From assembly GCF_002250505.1 (NCBI RefSeq), contig NZ_NJGY01000001.1:1298489-1362488 (forward strand): a DNA stretch of 64,000 nt, in the 5' to 3' direction. Below, piece by piece: positions 9,437 to 18,225 of this stretch (positions are counted from its first letter, which is position 1; each line of letters starts with the position of its first letter). Made by a program: the position numbers and the translations under genes. Under the pieces are notes generated by a model that made no database searches, had not been told where the DNA came from, and worked only from the letters and a program-made list of their open reading frames with translations. Source of the stretch: Janthinobacterium sp. PC23-8. Lineage in GTDB: Bacteria > Pseudomonadota > Gammaproteobacteria > Burkholderiales > Burkholderiaceae_D.

Positions 9437-10705
9437 ATGAAAATTCTGGTAGTCGGCTCTGGCGGCCGCGAACATGCCCTGGCCTGGAAACTGGCGCAGT
9501 CCGAACGCATACAGATGGTGTATGTCGCTCCGGGCAACGGCGGCACCGCGCGCGACGCGCGCCTGGTCAATCTCGACATCAGCGACCCGCAATTGCTGGC
9601 CGATTTCGTTGTGCGGGAACATATCAGCCTGACCGTGGTCGGCCCGGAAGTGCCGCTGGCCGCCGGCATCGTCAACCTGTTCCGCTCGCGCGGCCTGAAG
9701 ATCTTCGGCCCGACCAAAGAAGCGGCGCAACTGGAGTCGTCGAAAGACTTCGCCAAGGCCTTCATGCAGCGCCACGGCATTCCGACGGCGGCCTACCAGA
9801 CGTTCTCGGAAGTGGCGCCGGCCCACGCCTATATCGACAGCATGGGCGCGCCGATCGTCATCAAGGCCGACGGCCTGGCCGCCGGCAAGGGCGTGGTGGT
9901 GGCAATGACGCTGGAAGAAGCGCACCAGGCGGTCGACAACATGCTCGCTGACAACCAGTTCGGCGACGCCGGCGCGCGCATCGTCATCGAAGAATTTTTG
10001 GCCGGCGAAGAGGCGAGCTTTATCGTCATGTGCGACGGCAAGAACATCCTGCCGCTGGCCACCAGCCAGGACCACAAGCGCCTCAAGGACCACGACCTGG
10101 GTCCGAACACGGGCGGCATGGGCGCCTATTCGCCGGCGCCGATCGTCACGCCGGCCATGCATGCGCGCGTGATGCGCGAGATCATTGTGCCAACCATTAC
10201 CGGCATGGCGAAGGACGGCATCACGTTTACGGGCTTTCTGTACGCCGGCCTGATGATCGACGACAAGGGCACACCGAAAACGCTGGAATTCAACTGCCGC
10301 ATGGGCGACCCGGAAACCCAGCCCATCATGGCGCGCCTGAAAACCGATCTGGTCACCGTGATGGAACACGCCGTCAACGGCACGCTCGACACGGTGGAGC
10401 TGGAATGGGACCGCCGCACGGCCGTGGGCGTGGTGATGGCCGCCGCCGGCTATCCGGACGACCCGCTCAAGGGTACGCCGATCGGCGACATCCCCGCTGA
10501 AACCCATGACTCGGTGACCTTCCATGCGGGCACCCGCATCGAGGGCGAGCGCCTGGTTACCAATGGCGGGCGCGTGCTGTGCGTGGTGGGCCTGGGCGAC
10601 AGCGTCAAGATGGCGCAGAAGCAGGCTTATGAAACCCTGGAAAAAATCCACTTCGACGGCGCGCAGTACCGCCGCGATATCGGCTGGCGCGGCTTGAAGC
10701 ACTGA
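9437..10705 (+). CDS. purD: Phosphoribosylamine-glycine ligase
   Basis: A 422-residue ATP-grasp enzyme of de novo purine synthesis: it joins glycine to 5-phosphoribosylamine using ATP to give GAR. Visible landmarks are the start MKILVVGSGGREHALAWKL, the ATP-grasp segment IKADGLAAGKGVVVA (about 138-152), the HKRLKDHDLGPNTGGMGAYSP loop region and the metal site LEFNCRMGDPETQ. Length equals the family norm. The next gene on the strand, hemF, is 280 nt away, so purD probably ends its own transcript near the inverted repeat at 10712-10750. Confidence 0.97.
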   Translation: MKILVVGSGGREHALAWKLAQSERIQMVYVAPGNGGTARDARLVNLDISDPQLLADFVVREHISLTVVGPEVPLAAGIVNLFRSRGLKIFGPTKEAAQLESSKDFAKAFMQRHGIPTAAYQTFSEVAPAHAYIDSMGAPIVIKADGLAAGKGVVVAMTLEEAHQAVDNMLADNQFGDAGARIVIEEFLAGEEASFIVMCDGKNILPLATSQDHKRLKDHDLGPNTGGMGAYSPAPIVTPAMHARVMREIIVPTITGMAKDGITFTGFLYAGLMIDDKGTPKTLEFNCRMGDPETQPIMARLKTDLVTVMEHAVNGTLDTVELEWDRRTAVGVVMAAAGYPDDPLKGTPIGDIPAETHDSVTFHAGTRIEGERLVTNGGRVLCVVGLGDSVKMAQKQAYETLEKIHFDGAQYRRDIGWRGLKH

Positions 10706-10711
10706 TGGCAC

Positions 10712-10750
10712 GTTGATCGCACGATAAAGATCAACTATCATGCGATCAAC
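10712..10750. repeat. 10-bp perfect inverted repeat with an internal alternative arm
   Basis: GTTGATCGCA at 10712-10721 pairs perfectly with TGCGATCAAC at 10741-10750. A third copy of the arm, GATCAAC, lies inside the loop at 10729-10735, so the left arm can pair with either of two partners. It sits 6 bases after the purD stop and lacks a T-run. It may be an RNA 3-prime hairpin or an operator in the purD-hemF gap. Confidence 0.5.
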
Positions 10751-10985
10751 CATCAGGACAGACAAGCCGGGCCTCCCCTGAACAGGAGCGGCCCCACCGG
10801 GCAACGATGCTCTGGCCGCTCCCCCGGCCTCGCTGAAGCGGCTGCAACAGCTTGGCAAGGCGCTGCGGCGCCCTGGCGCCATACAGCCCGGGAAACGAGC
10901 CCATCGTCAGTTTTGCTATCACAAAAATCCGTTACGGGGTACAATCCGTCCTCAATTTTTTATTTCGGCCTCGTCGGCCCACGCG

Positions 10986-11900
10986 ATGTCGTCCACTCCC
11001 TCCCCTTCGGCCGTAAAGGCCTATTTGCTCGATTTGCAAAGCCGTATCGTGCAGGCGCTCGAAGCGCAGGATGGCAAGCCCTTCCTGACCGACAGCTGGC
11101 AGCGGCCCGAAGGCGGCGGCGGCATTTCGCGCCTGATCGAGGAAGGCCATGTATTCGAGCGCGGCGGCGTGAATTTTTCGCACGTCACCGGCGCCGCCTT
11201 GCCACCATCGGCGGCCGCAGCGCGCCCTGAACTGGGTGGCAAGCCATGGGAAGCGATGGGCGTGTCGCTGGTGCTCCATCCGCGCAATCCGTACGCGCCG
11301 ACGGTGCACATGAATGTGCGTTTTTTCAGTACGGTGAACGCCGACAATGAGCCGGTATGGTGGTTCGGCGGCGGCATGGACCTGACGCCGTATTACGGCA
11401 ACGCAGATGACGTCAAACACTTTCACCAGGTCTGCCACGATGCGCTGGCGCCCTTTGGCGGCGAGCTGCATCCGAAGTTCAAGGCCTGGTGCGACGAGTA
11501 TTTTTACCTGAAGCACCGCAAGGAGCCGCGCGGCGTGGGCGGCATCTTTTTCGACGACTTCAACGCCCTGGGCTTTGACGACAGTTTCGCCATGATGCGC
11601 AGCGCCGGCGATGGCTTCATCGACGCCTATGTGCCGATCCTGGCGCGACGCAAGGATACGCCGTATGGCGAGCGCGAACGCGATTTCCAGGCCTACCGGC
11701 GCGGCCGCTATGTCGAGTTCAACCTGGTGTTCGACCGTGGCACGCATTTCGGCCTGCAGTCGGGCGGACGCACCGAGGCGATCCTGATGTCGATGCCGCC
11801 CATCGTCAAGTGGCGCTACGACTGGCATCCGCAAGAAAATAGCCCTGAAGCGGCGCTGTACACCGATTTTCTCGTGCATCGCGACTGGCTGCAGGCGTGA
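10986..11900 (+). CDS. hemF: Coproporphyrinogen III oxidase, oxygen-dependent
   Basis: A 304-residue enzyme of heme synthesis that uses O2 to decarboxylate coproporphyrinogen III to protoporphyrinogen IX. HemF motifs visible: [66 protein letters not shown] and the C-terminal YEFNLV-like [21 protein letters not shown] region with SMPP. Length is normal. It opens a compact block: the stop overlaps the GTG start of nadD by 4 nt. A TACAAT at 10940-10945 is the best -10 candidate upstream. Confidence 0.97.
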   Translation: MSSTPSPSAVKAYLLDLQSRIVQALEAQDGKPFLTDSWQRPEGGGGISRLIEEGHVFERGGVNFSHVTGAALPPSAAAARPELGGKPWEAMGVSLVLHPRNPYAPTVHMNVRFFSTVNADNEPVWWFGGGMDLTPYYGNADDVKHFHQVCHDALAPFGGELHPKFKAWCDEYFYLKHRKEPRGVGGIFFDDFNALGFDDSFAMMRSAGDGFIDAYVPILARRKDTPYGERERDFQAYRRGRYVEFNLVFDRGTHFGLQSGGRTEAILMSMPPIVKWRYDWHPQENSPEAALYTDFLVHRDWLQA

Positions 11901-12568
11901 GTCAAAGTGGTACGGCATGCGTGGCGCTGCTCGGCGGCAGCTACGATCCGGTGCACACGGGCCATGTCGCGCTGGGATCGTACTTCTCCCGTTTGCTGCA
12001 GGCCGATGCGCTGCGCGTGATCCCGGCCGGCGCGCCATGGCAAAAGGGGCGCCTGGGCGCCACCTGCGAGCAGCGCGCCGAGATGACCCGGCTGGCTTTC
12101 TCCGGCCTGCCGCTGCCGGTGATGATCGACCGCCAGGAAATCGAACGCAGCGACCAGGGGCAACCCAGCTACACCATCGATACCCTGCGCCAGGTGCGCG
12201 CCGAACTGGGGCCGCAAGCGTCCATCGTGTTCCTGATGGGGGCCGACCAGCTGCAGCGCCTGGACACCTGGCGCGAGTGGCGGCAGTTATTTGAATACGC
12301 CCATATCTGCGTCGCGGCCCGCCCCGGCTTCGCGTTGAATGGCACGGCAATGCCGCAGGCAGTGGCGCAGGAATTCACGCGCCGCCTGGGCACGCTCAGC
12401 AGCATCCGCAACACGCCGCACGGTCTGACTTATCTGGCACAGGACTTCGCGGTGGATATCTCCGCCACCGAAATACGTGCGGCATTACAACGGGGGGTTC
12501 CGGCAAACGAGCTGGTTTCCCCGCTAGTGCTAGACTATATTGAACAACATAATTTATACAAAAGCTAA
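11897..12568 (+). CDS. nadD: Nicotinate-nucleotide adenylyltransferase
   Basis: A 223-residue nucleotidyltransferase that makes deamido-NAD from nicotinate mononucleotide and ATP. The class signature is [11 protein letters not shown] near the N-terminus (HxGH), and the second signature, ISATEIR, is near the C-terminus. The GTG start at 11897 overlaps the hemF stop (GTGA), and the stop codon abuts the rsfS ATG directly (TAAATG). The nadD-rsfS-rlmH order is widely conserved in proteobacteria. Confidence 0.96.
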   Translation: MSQSGTACVALLGGSYDPVHTGHVALGSYFSRLLQADALRVIPAGAPWQKGRLGATCEQRAEMTRLAFSGLPLPVMIDRQEIERSDQGQPSYTIDTLRQVRAELGPQASIVFLMGADQLQRLDTWREWRQLFEYAHICVAARPGFALNGTAMPQAVAQEFTRRLGTLSSIRNTPHGLTYLAQDFAVDISATEIRAALQRGVPANELVSPLVLDYIEQHNLYKS

Positions 12569-13258
12569 ATGGATATCAAAAAACTGCAAACCCTCGTCGT
12601 TGACGCACTTGAAGACGTCAAAGGCCAAGACATCGCCGTATTCGACACGGTGCACCTGACCAGCCTGTTCGACCGCATCGCCATCGTTTCCGGCACCTCG
12701 AACCGCCAGACCAAGGCGCTGGCCGCCTCGGTGCGCGACAAGGTCAAGGAAGCCGGCGGCGAGATCATCGGCATGGAAGGTGAAGACACCGGCGAATGGG
12801 TACTGGTCGATCTGGGCGACATGATCGTGCACATCATGCAAGCGCCGATCCGCGCCTACTACCGCCTGGAAGAAATCTGGGGCGACAAGCCGGTCAAGCT
12901 GGGCGCTGCCAAACGCGCGCCTAAAAAAGCCGCCGGCGACGAGCCGAAAAAGGTCAGCGGCCACCTGGCGGCAAGCAAGGCCAAGGTAGAAGCGTCGCCC
13001 GTGATCGAGAAAAAAGCACCGGCCAAAAAAGCCACGGCAGCCACCGCCGCCAAGAAAGCCCCGGCCAAGAAAGCCGTCGCTTCCAAAGCCGTCGGCAAGA
13101 CCGTGAAAGTCGCGCCCACCAAGACCGAGGCGGCCGCCGTCAAGGCCTTGAAAGCGCTGCCGGAGAAAAAAGTCCGTGCGCCACGCGCAGCCAAACCGGC
13201 GGCCGATGCAGCACCGGCGAAAACCGTCATCAAGCGTATCAAAAAAGTCGAAGAGTAA
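12569..13258 (+). CDS. rsfS: Ribosomal silencing factor RsfS with histone-like Lys/Ala tail
   Basis: The first 115 residues are a complete RsfS/Iojap protein, which binds ribosomal protein L14 and blocks joining of the subunits in starvation; landmarks are DIAVFDTV, IVSGTSNRQTKALA and GEWVLVDLGDMIVHIM. About 115 further residues (about 116-229) form a tail made almost wholly of Ala, Lys, Pro and Val with repeated APAKK/KKA units, like the C-termini of histone H1-like bacterial proteins. RsfS is normally 105-130 residues, so the tail is an addition. Some Burkholderiales carry such tails; its role (RNA or rRNA contact) is inference. Six bases separate it from rlmH. Confidence 0.93.
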   Translation: MDIKKLQTLVVDALEDVKGQDIAVFDTVHLTSLFDRIAIVSGTSNRQTKALAASVRDKVKEAGGEIIGMEGEDTGEWVLVDLGDMIVHIMQAPIRAYYRLEEIWGDKPVKLGAAKRAPKKAAGDEPKKVSGHLAASKAKVEASPVIEKKAPAKKATAATAAKKAPAKKAVASKAVGKTVKVAPTKTEAAAVKALKALPEKKVRAPRAAKPAADAAPAKTVIKRIKKVEE

Positions 13259-13264
13259 GCGTCG

Positions 13265-13735
13265 ATGCAGCTTATCATCGCTGCGGTCGGCCATAAAATG
13301 CCGGCCTGGATCGAGACGGGCTTCGCCGAATACGCGAAGCGCATGCCGCCGGAATTGCGCATCGTGCTGAAAGAAATCAAGCCCGTCGAGCGTTCCGGCA
13401 GCAAGACCGCCGCCACCGCGATGGCGCTGGAACGCGAACGCATCGAAGCGGCCCTGCCCAAGGGCGTGCGCATCATCGCCCTCGACGAACGCGGCAAGGA
13501 CCTGACCAGTGTCGGCCTGTCGCAGCAGTTGATGGCGTGGCAGCAGGATGGCCGCGACACGGCCTTCCTGATCGGCGGCGCCGATGGCCTCGACCCTGTC
13601 CTGAAAGCGCGTGCCGAAGGCATGCTGCGCATCTCCAGCATGACCCTGCCGCACGGCGTGGTGCGCGTGATCCTGGCCGAGCAGCTGTACCGCGCCTGGT
13701 CGATCACGCAAAACCATCCCTACCATCGCGTCTGA
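13265..13735 (+). CDS. rlmH: 23S rRNA pseudouridine-1915 N3-methyltransferase
   Basis: A 156-residue SPOUT methyltransferase that methylates pseudouridine 1915 in helix 69 of 23S rRNA. It has the family start [15 protein letters not shown], the [10 protein letters not shown] segment, the SAM-binding [11 protein letters not shown] knot region and the C-terminal [16 protein letters not shown] ending. Length matches exactly. It follows rsfS by 6 nt and precedes maf by 13 nt. Confidence 0.97.
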   Translation: MQLIIAAVGHKMPAWIETGFAEYAKRMPPELRIVLKEIKPVERSGSKTAATAMALERERIEAALPKGVRIIALDERGKDLTSVGLSQQLMAWQQDGRDTAFLIGGADGLDPVLKARAEGMLRISSMTLPHGVVRVILAEQLYRAWSITQNHPYHRV

Positions 13736-13748
13736 CTTTTATCTCTCC

Positions 13749-14369
13749 ATGAAACCGGCTGACAACAAGATCTACCTGGCATCCAAGAGCCCGCGCCGGC
13801 GCGAACTGCTGCGCCAGATCGGCATCGAATTCGAACTGCTGCTGCTGCGCAGCGACGGCCCGCGCGGCGCCGACGTCACCGAAGAAGTGCTGCCTGGCGA
13901 ATCGGCGCTGGCCTACGTGGCGCGGGTCGCCAATGAAAAGGCAGCCTTTGCCTGGAACATGGTGCACCGCCGCCACCTCACGCCGCGCCCGGTGCTGGCG
14001 GCCGACACCACCGTCACCATCGACGGCGCCATCCTCGGCAAACCGGCCGACCGGGCAGAAGCAGTGGCCATGCTGGAGCAACTGTCAGGCCGCACGCATC
14101 AGGTGCTGACCTCGATCGCCGTGCATGGCGATGGCATCGCCGAACAGCGCACGCAGATCTCGCAAGTGCGCTTTGGCGTCTTGTCCGCCGCCTCGATCGC
14201 CGCCTATTGCGCGACGCCCGAACCGTACGACAAGGCCGGCGGCTACGGCATCCAGGGCAGCGCCGCGCTGTTCGTCGAGCACATCGAAGGCAGCCATTCC
14301 GGCATCATGGGCCTGCCCCTGTACGAGACGGCGCAATTGCTGCGGCAAGCAGGTTTGCCCCTGCCCTGA
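13749..14369 (+). CDS. Maf-family nucleoside triphosphate pyrophosphatase (dTTP/UTP type)
   Basis: A 206-residue house-cleaning enzyme that hydrolyses modified or canonical nucleotides to the monophosphate. It shows SKSPRRRELLRQIG at the N-terminus, VLAADTTV with the catalytic aspartate, and KAGGYGIQG...GLPLYE at the C-terminus; the last two favour the YhdE (dTTP/UTP) subgroup over YceF. It lies between rlmH and rng, an order common in beta- and gammaproteobacteria. Confidence 0.93.
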   Translation: MKPADNKIYLASKSPRRRELLRQIGIEFELLLLRSDGPRGADVTEEVLPGESALAYVARVANEKAAFAWNMVHRRHLTPRPVLAADTTVTIDGAILGKPADRAEAVAMLEQLSGRTHQVLTSIAVHGDGIAEQRTQISQVRFGVLSAASIAAYCATPEPYDKAGGYGIQGSAALFVEHIEGSHSGIMGLPLYETAQLLRQAGLPLP

Positions 14370-14412
14370 TACCGCGTATGATGTCATTCGTTGCCTCCAC
14401 TTTTGCGCCTCC

Positions 14413-15876
14413 ATGAACGAAGACATCCTGATCAATATCACGCCGCAAGAAACCCGCGTCGCCCTCATCTTGCAAGGCGCAGTGCAGGAACTGCACATCG
14501 AGCGCACGCTGACGCGCGGCCTGGCCGGCAATGTCTATTCCGGCAAAGTGGTGCGCGTCTTGCCGGGCATGCAGTCGGCCTTTATCGACATCGGCCTGGA
14601 ACGCGCCGCCTTCCTGCACGTGGCCGACATCTGGGAGGCGCGCGGCCACGACGGCCAGAACGCCAGCCCTGCCCCGATTGAAAAAATCCTGTTCGACGGC
14701 CAGGTGCTGACGGTACAGGTGATCAAGGACCCGATCGGCACCAAGGGTGCGCGATTGTCGACGCAGATCTCGATCGCCGGGCGCATGCTGGTGTATCTGC
14801 CGCAGGACAAGCATATCGGCATCTCGCAAAAAATCGAAAAGGAATCGGAGCGCGAACTGCTGCGCACGCGCCTGCAAAGCCTGCTGCCAGCGGACGAAAA
14901 AGGCGGCTACATCGTGCGCACCATGGCCGAAGACGCCTCCGACGCCGATCTGAAGGCCGATGTCGATTATCTGCGCAAGACCTGGAGCACCATCGTCCAC
15001 GGCGCCCGCACGCGCCCGGCCACCAGCCTGCTGCACCAGGATCTGAACCTGGCGCAGCGCGTGCTGCGCGACTTCGTCGGCGACGAAACGGCCACCATCC
15101 AGGTCGACTCGCGCGAGAACTACGTCAAGCTGCGCGAATTTGCCGAAATCTACACCCCCAGCGAACTGACGCGCCTGCAGCACTACACGGGCGAGCGCCC
15201 TCTGTTCGATTTATATGGCGTGGAAGAAGAGATTCTGCGCGCGCTGGGCCGCAGGGTCGACCTGAAATCCGGCGGCTACCTGATCGTCGACCAGACCGAA
15301 GCGATGACCACCATCGACGTCAACACGGGCGGCTTTGTTGGCGGACGCAACTTTGCCGACACCATCTTCAAGACCAACCTGGAAGCGGCCCACGCCATCG
15401 CCCGCCAGTTGCGCCTGCGCAACCTGGGCGGCATCATCATCCTCGACTTCATCGACATGGACAACGCCGAGCACCGCAACGCCGTGCTGGCCGAGTTGAA
15501 GCGCACGCTGTCACGCGACCGCACCAAGGTTTCGGTCAGCAACTTCTCGCCGCTGGGCCTGGTCGAAATGACCCGCAAGCGCACCCGCGAGTCGCTGGCC
15601 CATATCCTGTGCGAACCGTGCCCGGCCTGCGCCGGCAAGGGACAAGTAAAAACCTCGCGCACCATCTGCTATGAAATTTTGCGCGAACTGCTGCGCGAAG
15701 CGAAGCAGTTCAACCCGCGCGAGTTCCGCATCCTGGCCTCGCAGGAAGTGGTCGATCTGTTCCTGGAAGAAGAATCGCAGCACCTGGCGATGCTGGGCGA
15801 CTTTATCGGCAAGAAGATTTCATTGCAGGTGGAGAGTACTTATCATCAGGAGCAGTACGACGTGATTTTGATGTGA
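14413..15876 (+). CDS. rng: Ribonuclease G
   Basis: A 487-residue single-strand endoribonuclease that matures the 5-prime end of 16S rRNA and starts mRNA decay. It begins MNEDILINITPQETRVAL, has an S1 domain (about 38-125), the RNase H-like catalytic part with IDVNTGGFVGG and IILDFIDMD, and the zinc-link CEPCPACAGKG. Length equals that of E. coli RNase G and lacks the long RNase E C-terminal region. The ATG at 14413 is the family start; the frame stays open further upstream inside maf. It closes the hemF block; the AT-rich insertion begins immediately after its stop. Confidence 0.97.
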   Translation: MNEDILINITPQETRVALILQGAVQELHIERTLTRGLAGNVYSGKVVRVLPGMQSAFIDIGLERAAFLHVADIWEARGHDGQNASPAPIEKILFDGQVLTVQVIKDPIGTKGARLSTQISIAGRMLVYLPQDKHIGISQKIEKESERELLRTRLQSLLPADEKGGYIVRTMAEDASDADLKADVDYLRKTWSTIVHGARTRPATSLLHQDLNLAQRVLRDFVGDETATIQVDSRENYVKLREFAEIYTPSELTRLQHYTGERPLFDLYGVEEEILRALGRRVDLKSGGYLIVDQTEAMTTIDVNTGGFVGGRNFADTIFKTNLEAAHAIARQLRLRNLGGIIILDFIDMDNAEHRNAVLAELKRTLSRDRTKVSVSNFSPLGLVEMTRKRTRESLAHILCEPCPACAGKGQVKTSRTICYEILRELLREAKQFNPREFRILASQEVVDLFLEEESQHLAMLGDFIGKKISLQVESTYHQEQYDVILM

Positions 15877-16008
15877 TCATTTTTACGGTCTTCGTGATCT
15901 CAAGGGTACAGGGGAGAATCATTGCCATATACTTCCCTCCTCATTCAATCAAGTGATACATTGCATATCTCAATTATGGATTGATTGAAAAAATGCTCAG
16001 GAAATAAC

Positions 16009-17046
16009 ATGTTAAAAATAGCCAGATTCCAAAATTTCACTACAGTACCAAATGCTGTGTGGAAATTTTCACCCGGATTGAATATCATCGTGGGGGAAAA
16101 CGGCTTGGGCAAGTCACACATGCTCAAGGCAATTTACTCTCTGCTCAAGGTTCAAACAGGGAAAGAATTTTCCAAATCTTTTCTTGAAAAAGCCTATGCT
16201 GAAAAATTGGTCGCCGTTATGCGTCCGGAATCGATCGGCCGTTTGGTAAAGAGAAAGCAAGGCCGTGATCGCTGTGAAATTGAGCTGATCATGAAGGACG
16301 ATGAAAAAAGCTGCACGATTGCCTTTGCAACAAATGCAAAGTCTCAGGTTGAGGTCATTCATGCCCCTCGTGAAGGTTTGACTCGATCTCCCGTTTATTT
16401 ACCCACCAGAGAATTGGCCACACTATGTCCTTGGTTTGTTCCCTTATATGACAATTATCATCTTGAATTCGAAGAGGCGTGGCGTGACACTGTTTCATTG
16501 CTTGGAGCTCCGTCAATAAAAGGTCCCCGGGCGAGCAAAGTTGCTAACCTGCTTAAGCCATTGGAGGAGGCGATGGGCGGAAAAGTTATTGTTGATTCAG
16601 CCAATGGCCGGTTTTATCTTCAAGTTACGAGTGAAGGACGAATGGAAATGCCGCTCGTGGCTGAGGGATTAAGGAAAATAGCAATGCTGGCTCGCCTGAT
16701 AAGCACCGGTGTTTTGCTGGATAAAGGTTATTTATTCTGGGATGAACCGGAGACGAATTTAAATCCAAAACTTATCAAGGTTCTTGCAAAAAGCATCGTA
16801 CATCTGGCGTCCGAAGGCATTCAGATCTTCATCGCCACCCATTCGCTTTTCCTGCTCCGGGAACTGGAAATATTGACGGAAGAAAATATCTACAAGAAAC
16901 TGGCATCCAGATATTTCTCACTTAAAATTGAGGAAAATACTGTCCTGTTGGAGCAAGGCGACAAAATAGATGACCTACAAACCATTGCTTCCTTGGATGA
17001 GGAACTCATGCAGTCCGATCGCTTTCTTGCATCCGAGGAAACTTAA
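16009..17046 (+). CDS. OLD/AAA_21-type ABC ATPase, first gene of a candidate defence pair
   Basis: A 345-residue ATPase of the RecF/OLD-like class. Walker A is GENGLGKSH (residues 29-37); Walker B is LFWDEPETNLNP (about 243-254), followed by the switch histidine in FIATHSLFLLREL. An AEGLRKIAMLARL segment ahead of Walker B occupies the signature-motif position. No Toprim nuclease domain follows, so it is a free ATPase module, shorter than true OLD proteins. The ATG at 16009 is preceded by CAGGAA; a TTG eight codons earlier is less likely. Codon use and base composition are clearly more AT-rich than rng or the gene to the right. Its stop overlaps the next ATG by one base (TAATG). Function is inferred by analogy to ATPase-nuclease defence modules. 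Confidence 0.8.
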   Translation: MLKIARFQNFTTVPNAVWKFSPGLNIIVGENGLGKSHMLKAIYSLLKVQTGKEFSKSFLEKAYAEKLVAVMRPESIGRLVKRKQGRDRCEIELIMKDDEKSCTIAFATNAKSQVEVIHAPREGLTRSPVYLPTRELATLCPWFVPLYDNYHLEFEEAWRDTVSLLGAPSIKGPRASKVANLLKPLEEAMGGKVIVDSANGRFYLQVTSEGRMEMPLVAEGLRKIAMLARLISTGVLLDKGYLFWDEPETNLNPKLIKVLAKSIVHLASEGIQIFIATHSLFLLRELEILTEENIYKKLASRYFSLKIEENTVLLEQGDKIDDLQTIASLDEELMQSDRFLASEET

Positions 17047-17564
17047 TGCCAGTTATACAGTCGATCATCGCTGAAGGAAACCTGACATTCACTTTCCCTG
17101 CCAACAGCATGTCAAGCAAATATGATGAATGGTCTCATTATCGCAATCAGTCTCAAAAAATTTGCGGCGCCAGTAAAGCTGCTGACATCGTCTTTGCAGA
17201 ATCCGGCATCGCCTGGCTAATCGAGATAAAAGATTTCCGGCAACATGCAAGAACAAAAACAATTGACTTAGGCGAAGAAATAGCCATAAAAATCCGAGAC
17301 ACGATTGCAGGACTTGTCAGCGCAAAATGCGAAGCAATAGACAAAGACGAAAAGCGGTGTGCGAAAAAATTAATCGCGGCAAGTAAAATTCGTGTTGTGT
17401 GTCATTTGGAGCAGCCGGCCAAACATTCAAAGTTGCGTCCCAGAGCAATTGACCCAAGCCACCTCGCACTCAAGCTAAGAACCTTGCTCAAAGCGATTGA
17501 CCCTCACCCTTTTGTCGTCGACTCCAACTCATTACACCCGTCAATGAACTGGATCGTCACCTGA
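17046..17564 (+). CDS. PD-(D/E)XK-like protein, partner of the ATPase
   Basis: A 172-residue protein of no family I can name. A segment AADIVFAESGIAWLIEIKDFR (residues 45-65) has the spacing of a PD-(D/E)XK nuclease core: Asp47, then Glu60-x-Lys62 at the end of a hydrophobic strand, followed by a helix rich in charged residues (EEIAIKIRDTIAGL). The rest shows a possible second half with Cys/His residues but no clear motif. Its ATG shares one base with the ATPase stop, so the two are translationally coupled. It is AT-rich like the ATPase and unlike the flanks. A nuclease role is an inference from a short motif; a plain partner protein is also possible. Confidence 0.72.
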   Translation: MPVIQSIIAEGNLTFTFPANSMSSKYDEWSHYRNQSQKICGASKAADIVFAESGIAWLIEIKDFRQHARTKTIDLGEEIAIKIRDTIAGLVSAKCEAIDKDEKRCAKKLIAASKIRVVCHLEQPAKHSKLRPRAIDPSHLALKLRTLLKAIDPHPFVVDSNSLHPSMNWIVT

Positions 17565-17627
17565 TCTCTTCATCTTGATGATACTGAACGGTGACGCATA
17601 TCGAACATCGGGCTGGGACGATCTTAG

Positions 17628-18161
17628 TCAGGCTGGATCGAGGTAAAACACCGCATACACTTTCAACGGCGACGTTTCGGTGGCTTTTTCCGAACGCACC
17701 ACCGAACAGTCGTCGGCGGCCAGGCTGCGCCAGTTCTGGATGCCGGCCTTGGCGAACATGGCGTGCGCCGGGGCGTTGGCCGCCAGGTCCAGCACCAGGC
17801 AGGCGTTGCGCGGGCCGGCGCCGTAGTTGACGGCGCGGATCTCGATGCCGAAGGTGCTCATCCATGGTTCCCACAGGCCTTTTTCCTTGCCGGCCGCGAT
17901 GCGCTCGAGCATCTCGCCAAAATTCAAGCCTTTTTTGACCGTATCGCGCAGTGTCTGCAGCGACGGCGCCAGGCGCGGGTCGGGCTGCTTGTTGCCGGCG
18001 CGAATTTCCGCGATCGCCTTCAGTTCCTTGATGATGGCCGCGTCGCGTTCCGTGTAGTCGCGCATGCGCGCGTAGAAGTCGGCGTCCAGGAAGGGATTGA
18101 CGGTCAGCTTGGCAACGCCCTCTTCGCGGCGTTTCGGGGAAGGCGTGTTGGTTTTGGTCAT
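17628..18161 (-). CDS. Hypothetical protein, about 177 residues
   Basis: I do not recognise this family. The protein is soluble with no signal peptide: a Lys/Arg-rich start (MTKTNTPSPKRREEG), a helical, charged middle (FYARMRDYTERDAAIIKEL to about residue 110) and a more beta-like C-terminal half with DDCSVVRSEKATETSPLKVYAVFYLD. The base composition is that of the chromosome, not of the AT-rich pair beside it, so it is probably a resident gene that marks the right border of the insertion. It is convergent with the PD-(D/E)XK-like gene and lies downstream of the lacI-type gene on the same strand with a 64-nt gap. Confidence 0.7.
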   Translation of the reverse strand: MTKTNTPSPKRREEGVAKLTVNPFLDADFYARMRDYTERDAAIIKELKAIAEIRAGNKQPDPRLAPSLQTLRDTVKKGLNFGEMLERIAAGKEKGLWEPWMSTFGIEIRAVNYGAGPRNACLVLDLAANAPAHAMFAKAGIQNWRSLAADDCSVVRSEKATETSPLKVYAVFYLDPA

Positions 18162-18225
18162 GGCGATGAGGGCAGGAAATCAGGGAGGGCCGCCAGTGTA
18201 CCACCTTGCGGCCCCGCCCAGCGCA

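Noticed and set aside
15877-16008. Attachment-site repeats flanking the AT-rich ATPase pair
   Set aside because: The left and right borders share only short strings such as TGATCTC; no convincing direct repeat, tRNA or integrase was found.
16009-17564. Assignment as PARIS or Septu
   Set aside because: The partner lacks the DUF4435/Toprim or HNH motifs of those systems, and the ATPase is shorter; naming it so would overstate the evidence.
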